Shown here: one piece after another, positions 1 through 9,950 of the stretch
How positions within the stretch are numbered: position 1 is the stretch's first letter
Layout of the letters: every line of letters begins with the position of its first letter
DNA from: Laetiporus sulphureus 93-53
Taxonomy: Eukaryota; Basidiomycota; Agaricomycetes; Polyporales; Laetiporaceae
NCBI RefSeq assembly: GCF_001632365.1
Contig: NW_024468587.1
Span: 55,122-112,893 of the forward strand
Length of the DNA: 57,772 nucleotides
Direction of reading: 5' to 3'
Translations under genes and position numbers: made by a program
The notes under the pieces: model-generated
The model's database searches: none
Seen by the model: the letters and a program-made list of their open reading frames with translations, nothing else
What the model was told of the DNA's origin: nothing

Positions 1-1863
1 AAAAGCTTGCACCAACCCACCTTCTCCAGCCCACCTTCTTCTGCACTGGCGAGGTTCTCTGACGGGTCTGGACTCGGTCAGAATGTCGGATTGAATGCGT
101 ATCCAATGGCTTGCAGGAGCTCCCCAATTGTCGCACATATCGAGTCACCGCGTCGGAAATGGCTGCCTGCATGCAGCACTTGCTGCAGCCCAACGGGCAC
201 ATACTCTCGGTACTAATGAAGCCCCCATATATGGGTCACGAGTCGTAGGTCACTCGCATCTTCGTCATGGCCTTTCCGTGATCATCACAATAGTAGAAAG
301 CTCACCGTCTGCACCTGTTGCGTCTCATGGACCCTTTTCTGAGGGGAATATCAAGATTCACTTATCTCGTGCCTGGCAGGACGGGGTTCTTGTCTAGGGT
401 TCTTGTCTGTGATACACCAGCTATGCAATTCCGACGCTTCGGCTTCCCTACGCAATCTCTGGGTGCCGTACGGCCTCTGCTTCACCACGATCAACTCTGC
501 GGCCATGAGCGTACCGCAAGTTAGTCATTATCGTGCCAAGGCATCGTGCCGCAGACGCGTTGCAACTCCGTTGACAAATTTCAATACCAGTTTACGGCTG
601 ACATTTCCATGCTCGACTTTCCCAGTCAGTGGTTGATAATAGTCAGTTTCTTGTTTTGTACTATGATCTGCACGATGACACGCTGTCTAATGAACGACGC
701 AACACTCTGACAGTTGTCATTGGGAGATATCGCGAACGATTGTAGCGTTATGAAATCTCTAAATAAAATCACAGCTACGGAAGCGATATACGATGATGGC
801 TTTCTGAATGGGCACTGCCATTCTACGATCATCTGCCAAGTACCTGCACTAAAAATACTATCGCATGCACAGGATTAAGCTCCGACCACACATAACGATC
901 AGCTTCGGCTTTTGTATAGGGGACATCTGGGTATGAAATACTCGGCCTTGCCCGCTCTCCGAGGTGAGGGTGACGGTGAAACATCCACGTACTACTTGAA
1001 TCAAGGTATGAGCATCCCCATCGGGTGTGGCATGTTTTCCTCCCTTTGCGTTCTACAAAGATCAGGCGTCAACACAGGTGTCATATACAAGCTGAGCATC
1101 GTTGCGACTGGTGCGGGCCATAACATTCTCTCCCAACGAGCCTCATCCCATTGAACGAGCCTCATGTTGAAAGAACAATTGTCCACATTGCGGCATACTC
1201 CGCCAAGCCGTTTTCGCATGGTGTGATCATTCAGCCAATACGCCAGAGCCGGTTCGACCGCATGTTCTCTCATTCTCGTGCGAGGAGATACTACGGCGTT
1301 CGTCTGAATCAATACCAGCAACCACCGCCTTGTGTCCGCACTCGGACCGAGCATTCAATTCTGCCATTGAGTCTCTCAGAACGCAGGCACTTGTAGAACC
1401 ATGCAAAGGTAGCGCACCCCATTTCTTGTAAATTCGGCAGCTGTACACAGATTTCGACTGTGCCGCGGCGTGTCTGCAACTTCACCGAAACGCGTCGAGT
1501 ATATCGGATGCCTGTCGCGTAAGATAATATGCTTCATTGTTTTGGACTAGTCGCTATGACAATCTTGAATGAGCGAGCCCCTCTACAATTTCAACATGTG
1601 CATTAAGGAACCAACGTCCACTTCGTAGCTAAAAGAATTACATGGCGGTCACATTCGGGTATCATGAACGGACGGACACTGTAAGTAAATAACATTCCTG
1701 CGGATCATCCGAACTTCGGGAGTCTACAATTTCGAGTTCTCATACGGTACCGTGTTAACAGCTGCTGAGGACAAAGGTAGCGAAAGAATGAAACGCGTAC
1801 TAAAAATGATGGAGCACTGTTCGTAATCTACCACATTGCCAAGAAAGGGGGGCATTGTTCGAA
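1..1863. other. gene-poor stretch
   Basis: I see no supported gene here. The open frames are short, overlap on both strands and show no recognisable protein or consistent splice pattern. The 12-base string AACGAGCCTCAT occurs twice within about 30 bases near 1134-1165. The 3' flank of the four-finger gene on the minus strand lies at the right end. Confidence 0.6.
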
Positions 1864-3883
1864 TCAACCCATTACCCGGATAACATCGCCTTCCAAGACG
1901 AAACAGCCACGTTCGTGCAGCGTTATAGCAGCTTTCATCACCTCTGCTGTGTCGAAGTCTTCGTGCTTGTCGGGCGGCATGGCTGCATTCAAGTATATGA
2001 CAAGCGCGGCGATGGTCAACTCATCCGTCCGCTCGTATGTGGAAGCGAATAGATGAACGACGGCAAGGAAGGCGAAGTCGATGCTGGAACAAGGTCATCA
2101 ACGCCAGCGACTGTTTCCAAAATATGTGATACTCACCGTCCTAGAGGAGTCTCCAAGTCCGCGAGCTGACCAGGACGGCCATTGTCCTCTCCGGCACGAA
2201 CTATGCCGCCATGGGGATGGTGTTCTACTGGGGACTTCGTACCGGTCATCCGATCACTGCTATACACGGTTAGGCTGGGCAGGGTAGACACATTCCTTAG
2301 GGCCTGAGCCTTAGGATGTTCTTCTCGCCTAGCCACTGGTCTTCTGCCCTGTCCTATCTCGTTTCCAGATTCAACGCCTTCTTCAGATTCGGGTTCATCA
2401 CTATCGTGCCTGGTAGCCTCGGAGAATCGAAGCCGCATATCGATCGCCACACCCTCGCGCTCTCTGAAGTCAGCGAGATCTACTTCCGTCTGAATACGCT
2501 TTTCCCTGATACAGTATCAGTATTGATACGCGTTTCAAGAAATGAACGCAGACATACTGTCTCTTGAGACATTTGGCTCGGTGTTGCTGCCAAGGATATG
2601 CACAATAGGTGCTGTCCTGTCTTAACTGCACCCACTTTCGACAAAGCGAGCAGAAGGCGCGGTTGGGCTCCAGATCGCCTACCAATGGATCGGCGCGCAG
2701 CTGTGCCGCTCGCTGCTCTGCATTCTTCCGCCTTGGTTCCGCGTTTGGGGAAAAGCTAGTCGGCGTTAGGTCTCGAGAGCCTGAAGGGGCCGCAGATGTA
2801 GATGTGCTGCTGCTAGAAGACACACGTGACGGAGTTTGAGCGGGCAGCGACGAGGAAGATGCGAGAGCGAGTAAGTGCTTTGAGGGAGGAGGAACGCTGG
2901 CAATGCTTGGAACGCTGAGTTAGGTCACTGTCAGCGATAATCGTGGAGGCATGCTACCAGAGTACTAACGTAGCTATGGGGCTGGAGCTGCGCTCACTCG
3001 TCAGAATAACTTGCTGACAGGCCGCGCGATGATCCATCCAAATCTTGACAGCATGAAGGTTGTCAGATGCTCCCAGAGGAATCCACGTCTCGCAAAGTTT
3101 ACACAAGACGCGTTCGCTGTCAAATTTTCTGACATTGGGATCGTTTGCAAACAACGCAGTCCTGTCGTCGACAGGTTTGGAAGACTTAGCGCTAAGAGAA
3201 TTCCAAGATAGGATCAATAAAGTGTGATAGCATTAGATCGTCAAAACAGCGCTTACGCTCTCTTCGCCAAACAGCTCTTACGGTGGGCATCCCATGGGAT
3301 GGAGCAGTACGTTGAGTTCGGTCGCAGGCGGATCCACTTGTCGCATGAAGCGCAAAGGACACGGTACGCCTCGAACTTGGCGACGTATGGGTCAGAACGC
3401 AAATAGTCTATCCGTTCTTCCTCGGATCTTTTGGCGCGTCGACGCTTGCTAGGTGGCGGCTGCCTATCCATTGGTGCGTCTTCCGTTGGAGGTATAGGTT
3501 CCGGACTTTGCTGTAGGCCATTTGAGCTGCGAGAAAACATTCAATGATCGATGAATTCGAGCAATAACTGAGCGAAATCTACCATTGCAGCCGATGCGCT
3601 TCCCAATGCTGCACCGTGAATCCTCCGGTTGCTACGTCACGGAAGGACACCCCCTCACCGCACGCTTCGCAGATAACGCGGCCTGTCTCGTATTCACCTT
3701 TCTCTTGTGAGGAGTCGGAAGAACCCTTGGAGGTTGCTTTCTTTGCAGGCTCGTCTTGCCTTGCAGAGCTGTCGGCGAAGGACGAGTGCCTTTTGCGCTT
3801 TTGAAGCAGGCTGGATCATTCAGATCAGCTCGTACCTCCATATAATCTGAAGAAATATCAACATACGGCGTAGTCGACGCCAT
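1864..3883 (-). CDS. four-module CCHC zinc-finger-like protein (uncharacterised)
   Basis: Model: complement(join(1864..2083,2137..2505,2558..2914,2970..3191,3257..3526,3583..3797,3836..3883)), 566 residues. Four copies of a module C-x2-C-x(16-18)-W-x2-H-R-x2-C are visible with first Cys near residues 59, 146, 208 and 340. Modules 2-4 are preceded by a shared block with DP-x-V and F-E/D before R-V-L-C. Most modules sit on their own exon. In module 1 the last Cys exists only after splicing: the exon ends HRLQ plus TG, and the next exon supplies the C. This supports the model strongly. Basic clusters (RKRH near 17, KRRRAKR near 115) suggest nuclear targeting. The C-terminal 70 residues form a separate, probably helical domain. 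The CCHC pattern suggests zinc binding, but I do not recognise the family and assign no function. The 38 nt first intron is the least certain junction. Confidence 0.72.
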
Positions 3884-5303
3884 CGAGTCGCGATTTATGG
3901 AAGACGGGCTGTTTGTTCGCGAATGGGACCAAATTTATGAACAATTGTGCATGCTGTATCTCAAATGCAACTCTAGTTCTATCTGAGCTCGCGGAGCATC
4001 TGATTCGACTCACCCCAAGGACTTTCACCTGCGACTGTCACTTCAGCCGCATCCAAGACGCGGGCTAAGGAGGGGTTGATGGGGATGAGGATGGGGTGTC
4101 AACGCGAAACGAGATATTATATACGGACTCAACAAAGAAGCGAGAACATTTGAATTGGAATTTCCGGAATTCCGGAAAACAAAGCGGAAAACATTCCCAT
4201 GACTGCAGCCAAAAATCCAGACTAGGGTGCCCCTCAGCCTAAATTGGATATCCTGCTGATTCGACCTCGTGCTGTGCTGGCAGGTCATTGATTTGTCTCC
4301 CGCCGTTGCTAGTCTTGTCAATGTCCATCACGATACTGGCAACACAAAGTGAACCACCGCCTTGATAGATTGGAAGCCGCTGAACAGATGTCCACATAAG
4401 TTGGATGGCCGCATCCATGTCTGCAATGTTGCGGATGATGTGGTTCATACGAAGCAGACATTTTCGGAAATGGTCCTGCCTCGCGCTGCTGGCATGCCTT
4501 CTTTACCGGCTCTCCGAGACACTTCCAATCGTGCCAACGATGAGAATCGTCCTTTTCAGGCAGACTTCTCTGAAGCATCGACGGGAACATTCTCCTCGGA
4601 CGTGCTGTGAACAGACGTGCGACCACTGCGATTTATGACTTGCTGCCACGGCATTCTATCTTTTAGAGCACAGCCCGTCCGCGGAGAACATATTCGAAAC
4701 TTGTGAACTGCAACAAATGCTATCGGTCGCGAACAGCATTCAATAGGGATTGCATCCGAGAAGCCCGCAATCTAAAGACGGAATCAACCGATATATCGAT
4801 CCAAGCTGGAAAATGGATGAGGCTGGACGATTCCGACATGGTTTGAGGTCGGTCCTGCCTGTATGTAGCATGTTCCTTGCCCCACATAGTAAATGTGCAT
4901 CAAGTACAGACAGACAGAACTGTAGCCTGAAGAGCTGGTTTATGACGCTTACCATAACGTACAACGGCGACAGCAAACATCGTCTGATCGTATCGCTCGC
5001 AACTGGTAGAATGCGCAGTTAAACGAATCTGTAGGGCTTACTCTCGTACATCAGTCAGCCGCTTCCCACGAACAAAATATGTTGAACGACTTCGACCTAT
5101 GTGCGGGCTCATCGTGTTTCAGTGTGACAAGGCGAAGTAGATGTCTGATCCGGTAGATGAATAAATAATGAATAAGGACTTCTATGTGCACTGGTTCTTG
5201 TATAATCTGATTGATACGCCGTCGGCGAGAAAGGTGAGATTGTTCCGATGTGCTCAATACCTTCGCTCCATCCTATTGGAAGCATTTGAGGTCGCTTCTG
5301 CAA
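3884..5303. other. intergenic stretch with one doubtful relic
   Basis: Between the four-finger gene and the GLTP gene I see no convincing complete gene. Positions 4073-4096 are G-rich with repeated GGGGATG-like units. A possible relic on the minus strand is listed separately. Confidence 0.5.
4239..4660 (-). pseudogene. possible small or degenerate coding relic
   Basis: Two minus-strand frames look coding-like: one with LPEKDDSHRWHDW around 4520-4560 and one with NHIIRNIADMDAAIQ ending at 4239. A short candidate intron of about 31 nt (GTAAAG to GGCAG) would join them in frame after GEP. I recognise no family. It could be a short gene, the remains of one, or chance. Confidence 0.2.
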
Positions 5304-6246
5304 TCAAACCTTCCCGTATCCACCCTGTTCAAGGAAGGCCCTCATCCTTTTCACGATAGTCTCCAGCCCGACGAGCCACTTTGCCAGTTCAGCGTCGAAC
5401 TTTTTGTGAGAGCCTCCTTGAGTGATGCGGTCGTAGAAATCGCGACGGTTCGGGATGGCTCTCATAGCCAGCTGAGTGTGTCGTTGCCCGTGGCAGCAGA
5501 ACAGACGGAACACGGTGTGGGTAGGTTTCAGTGAGATTCATGTCAGCAGGAAACCACGCATTGTCAACACGTACAGAAACGGCCGACCGCACAAGGAACG
5601 TGTGCTGATGTCCCAAAACAACATCATATGACTGCTTAAAACAGGTGTGCAATTCCGAAGACTTGTCGCTCTGCATGTTCTGGAGTGCCTGGCATGTGAA
5701 CAGAAGGCCGCTGAATTTGACAAACAACCAAGTTTACATACATCAGATCACTTCGGGATGCAGGGCTGAGCTAATATGAAGATAGCTTACCGGATGAGCC
5801 GCACAAGACAGGCAGTGGCGTGTCCTCGATGCTCTTGACTTTCACAGAGAACTAGCTTCTCAAGGGTTGTTGATTTGGACGTATGGGCTTCGTAGCGCTC
5901 ACGTACACCCTAACCGCCGCAATCGGTGGCGATGGCGAGCTGAAGACGATGAGAACTTACAGCAAGGTTGCTCCGCATGTCAGACTGCACAAAGCCGAAG
6001 ACACTACTGCCCAACAAATCTATGAGAAATAGGAGTAAGCAGTTGATACATCTGTGTACACCGAAGTTGAGACCATACCGAACATATTCAAGAAGTCAGT
6101 TGCTGCCAACAGGAACGAGGCCGTCTCGACCCCGTCTTCGGTTATGGGCACCTCGGCAAAGGACTGCATCGCGATCAGTCAGACTGAATTATGATACATA
6201 TCAAAAGAAACGCTTGCACCTTCGCCGTTTCAAAATACGGGGCCAT
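5304..6246 (-). CDS. glycolipid transfer protein (GLTP / HET-C2 family)
   Basis: Model: complement(join(5304..5471,5575..5710,5791..5909,5961..6019,6079..6163,6220..6246)), 197 residues, the usual GLTP length. The family moves glycosphingolipids between membranes in the cytosol. The all-helical fold is visible throughout: an FD-type start followed by GSSVFGFVQSDMRSNL, where D51 and N55 match the conserved headgroup-binding Asp and Asn; then RLIRGLLFTCQALQ, GHQHTFLV with the conserved His at 133, and AMRAIPNRRDFYDR. The Trp that stacks on the sugar in human GLTP (W96) aligns with Arg94, and the aromatic after the conserved His is Phe135 rather than Trp. Lipid specificity may therefore be altered. 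A 27-base first exon gives the start MAPYFETAK. The gene is divergent from the CK2-like gene, with about 650 bp between them. Confidence 0.85.
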
Positions 6247-6894
6247 TATGTATGAGAACGAAGAGATGCATATGAGGCCCGAGCAGAGTCTGGAGGCGGA
6301 AACAAGGGCGTCCGCAGGCGTTGCACGCGTTACTTTCTCGTACACGTTCTAAAGCTGTGGCTACGCGACTTGCTGCAGCCTGCAGGCGTGCTCTAAGAAC
6401 AGCGTGTATGTCAGAATGGTGAGAACCGGCAAGTCCCGCTAAACGCTGGAGAATAGAGACCAGCTCAGATAGAAAGGCTGCGAATATTGACGCAAATTCT
6501 TGTGCGCCCATTCAGGAGGACATCGAAGGCGTAGATGGACGACCGTCTTAACGTTGCTGGAGAACTGGAGCGACGCGGAGGGCGACGACGTGACTTCCAT
6601 TTTGATCGTTGAGTCGAACCAGACTCTGTCCCGGTTCACGTGCAAGATCAAGCGCTCAGAGCGTGAGAGAGCGTCTGTCTCCTTGACAGAAATTCACAGA
6701 AAGCGACCATGTCGCCGCCGCACCTGAACCTTGCTGTTGTGGGATGTGCATGTAATAGTTCGTAGTAAGCAACATGCTTTTTGATACCACTCGTTGAACG
6801 ACGCCGCGAAGAGGGCGAACTTCACTTGCACTGCGCGAGCACGATCAAACCCGAATCTCGACACAGAGGCATGCAGGACGGCTCCGAGCTGGCG
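6247..6894. promoter_or_regulatory. shared divergent promoter region, GLTP / CK2-like kinase
   Basis: This stretch separates two divergently transcribed genes and should hold both promoters. A minus-strand open frame (6230-6511) with a helical-looking N terminus overlaps it. It has no homology I recognise and overlaps the first GLTP exon, so I do not call it a gene. Confidence 0.4.
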
Positions 6895-8295
6895 ATGGCG
6901 CGAGTCTACACAGACGTGAATGCCCACCTTGGTCCCGGCTGGTATGACTATGGTGAGCACAGCACTCTGTTCGAAGACGAGAGGCTCTGGACAGCTGGCG
7001 ATGGACAGAAAGTACGACCATAGAGTGGAATGTCCCCGATCGCTACGAGATAGTGCGACGCATTGGCGGTGGCAAATACTCGGAGGTGATGCGCACAGCA
7101 GTCTCTTTCACGATCGAAACGCTTAGCGAAAGGAGGCAGGTGTTCGAGGGCATTGACACATCCAATGAAGAGGCGTGCGTCATCAAAGTGCTCAAGCCTG
7201 TTGCAAAGCACAAGATTAAACGCGAAATCAAAATACTTCGAAACTTGTCAGGCGGACCGAACATCATAAGCTTGCTGGACGTTGTTCATGATCCGCCTTC
7301 CCGCTCCAATAGTCTGATCACGGAGTACGTGGAGAACACGGACTGGAAGGAATTATATCGATCGCTTTCAGAGGTGGAAATTAAGCACTACCTGTTCCAG
7401 CTGCTCAAGGTAGCTTTGCCCTCTACTGAATTGGCGACGCATACTGATAGTCAGCTAGGCCTTAGACTTTGTCCACGCGCGAGGAATAATGCACAGAGAT
7501 GTCAAACCGGGCAATATCATGTACAATTGTCAATCTGCCAAGGCGCGTAGAGAGCGTATGGGGTATTGTTCGTTGGAATTGACCTCGTGGTAGCTTCGAC
7601 TTATCGACTGGGGTTTGGCCGACTTCTATCATCCGGGGACAGACTACCAACCGAGAGTCGGTTCTCGATATTACAAAGGGCCAGAGTTGCTAGTAGGCTA
7701 TCGACTCTACGATTACAGTCTGGACATGTGGTGTGTTGGTTGCATACTCGCGGCGATGGTACACCTCCAGTATCTGTTCGTGTGCTCTCCTAATCCGTTG
7801 CACTATCTCAGATCTACCGGAGAGAACACTTCTTCCGAGGGAAGAATAACGAGGATCAGTTGTTGAAAATCATGAGAGTGCTGGGAACAGAGGACTTTGA
7901 CCGTTACGCCACTACGTACGGCATTCAAGTGAGGACAGACAATGCAGACCTCCTACAGAAGTTCGTGGAGATGTCTTGTCGCTACACGTTCCTTGCTGAC
8001 TGCATGGTCGTAGCTACCCTAAACTGTCATGGACACGGTTCGTAGCTGGGGAAAATCGCTCCACCGCAACGTCAGAGGCGTTGGACCTATTAGACAAGTT
8101 GCTCCGATATGACCATCGAGAACGTCTCTCTGCGGCGGAGGCTCAGGCGCACGCTTACTTTAGTACGTATTTGAAATATTTCTGCTCGCTCCTATCAATC
8201 GTTCATCGTCTATTGAGATTCGGTCCGACTCTTGACACCGTCAAACCCTGCCGAGTGCTTCAGTGACTCAGGCTTTTATTCTACCTGATCTTTGA
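6895..8295 (+). CDS. casein kinase 2 alpha-type Ser/Thr kinase, diverged paralogue
   Basis: Model: join(6895..6952,7009..7085,7140..7409,7459..7542,7594..7758,7812..7972,8014..8162,8264..8295), 331 residues, CK2-alpha sized. Clear CK2 signatures are MARVYTDVN at the start, [14 protein letters not shown] (Gly-rich loop), VIKVLKP (Lys61), [18 protein letters not shown] (Asp149), [15 protein letters not shown] (DWG in place of DFG) and [16 protein letters not shown]. Catalytic residues are present, so activity is plausible. Compared with usual CK2-alpha, the loop is GGGKYS rather than [14 protein letters not shown] replaces HRDVKPHN, and the basic KKKK run before IKR is reduced to KHK. This looks like a diverged extra copy. 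The intron 7543-7593 seems to begin with GC; only that choice gives a gap-free match. An in-frame ATG at 6871 is an alternative start. The last exon and the 41 nt intron at 7973 are uncertain. Confidence 0.75.
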
Positions 8296-9950
8296 ATGCT
8301 TCATTTTTGTGCTTCTATCTCTGTGGACATTGTAAAGAGTACGTACGCATCGATATGAATATCATCCCATGGCTCGCTTTTACAATTTAGCGTGTGGTGG
8401 TCATCGGCGATAACTCTTCTATGCCCAGTACATAGTGGTGGTCCCACCCTAAACCTCGTCTTGCTAAGCAGCATCGTCGGTTGCACTCCGAATATGCCTT
8501 CCTAGCGACCCATTCTGTCGTTATGCCATCCGTAGAGGTAGGTTGTCAGTGCTTTTCGCTATGCTTGACCCGCTAAGCGTGCTTTCTAGTGCAGTCAGTT
8601 TGATGGCGATGGGAAAGCAATTTCCAATGCTCAAGATCTGCTGACTTATACTGCGTGCTCCTCGTACGTGACCCAATTCACTGGCCGCAACGTTTGCCCA
8701 CCTTTTGTTCTAGAACGGGAAGGCTCACAAGAAAATCAGCGCACTGCGACCTTCCTGGCGATCGCTGAAGGCAATCTAGATTTCGGTTGAACGCATCGCT
8801 TCTATTCGCACCGTCTGCGGGCATCAGTGAACGCAGTCGTCTTTGCGGAACCCTCCGCCGGCGGCGACCCCGTCCCTGGCCTGTTCGTATGGTTCTCTTG
8901 CGCATGGTGATGTTGCCACGGTGAGAGATTCGGACGTAAAAGCTCGGCCATGGCTCGGTGGGTGGTCAATCTTCTTGAAAACGACGTCGTCGGAATCCAG
9001 GAATAACTCTCATCGGCTGTCATTTCCGCCTCTGAGGAGGGCCAGTGTCTGAAGTCCTGCTGACGATAAGAATATAGGTGCGCTATCCCTACTATGATCT
9101 CGTCTTCAGGGTGAGTTTTGTCCTTCCCTTCCCCCAAAGGTAGGTTGCTATCGCAGCATGAGAATACTTTGGAGCTATGGGCAGGGTGCAGCAGGTCCAC
9201 TGTCGCACAATGAGTTGACAGCGTCTGTGTATAAGAGTCCGCGACGGCTCGAGTAACGCATGTGCACTAGGATGATTCCGGAAGAGCATCAGTATAAAAA
9301 TCAGGGTTGAAAAGCTTCGCGGCGGACATCCGAATCAGGCTCTGCTCATTGTATTTCCGTTCGCTTCGAGGCATATCTGTCGGATTGACGCATTTTCCGC
9401 CCACCCCTGTTGCAAATGGCTTCACACAAGCATGCACGGCGTCTTTCCCCTCTCAAGCTGACATATGTGGTGGGTGTTGCGCGGGCCGCTCAACGACCCT
9501 TTCCTCAGTCGCTTTTGTTCGGGTTTTTACACACACTGCATAGTGCGATGTGAGATAGACATGTGGATAGTGGGTAGGTTAGGGGACTAAGGCCGGCGAG
9601 ACCTGATTAGGTTAAGTGGGATATCAACACATGTCGCGGACACATGCCGGGAAGTTCCCAACGTCAAAGTGCACTGGTCGAATCAGGAACATCTGCTGCG
9701 TATCACTGACTCCCTGCCAAATCCCGGCGGAAAGAAAGATTAGCGTTGGCGACCGAGACTCGACGACGAATTTCAGTAGCCGGGCCTGCGATGCAGCTGC
9801 GTATAAAGGAGTGTTGAGGCAGCGCAGGAGTCTGATCTCAACTTGCATCGAGCTCTTCTTGCCAGATCTAAGATCATCACAGTTGTTGCTCCTTATACAT
9901 CCTTGACTGAGTTTAGACCCTGAGACGGGCTCTTGAGTCTCTCTGTACCC
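8296..9950. other. intergenic stretch upstream of the first Zn2Cys6 gene
   Basis: No gene is supported here. A-T runs resembling TATA elements occur near 9293 and, more convincingly, near 9801. Confidence 0.5.
9801..9808 (+). promoter_or_regulatory. candidate TATA box (GTATAAAGG)
   Basis: The string GCGTATAAAGGAG lies about 150 bases upstream of the first ATG of the first Zn2Cys6 gene, a reasonable spacing for a TATA element and 5' leader. Assigned from position and sequence only. Confidence 0.4.

Noticed and set aside
8802..9200. 132-codon minus-strand frame in the gap before the first Zn2Cys6 gene
   Set aside because: Its composition looks random, several other frames overlap it, and no motif is visible.
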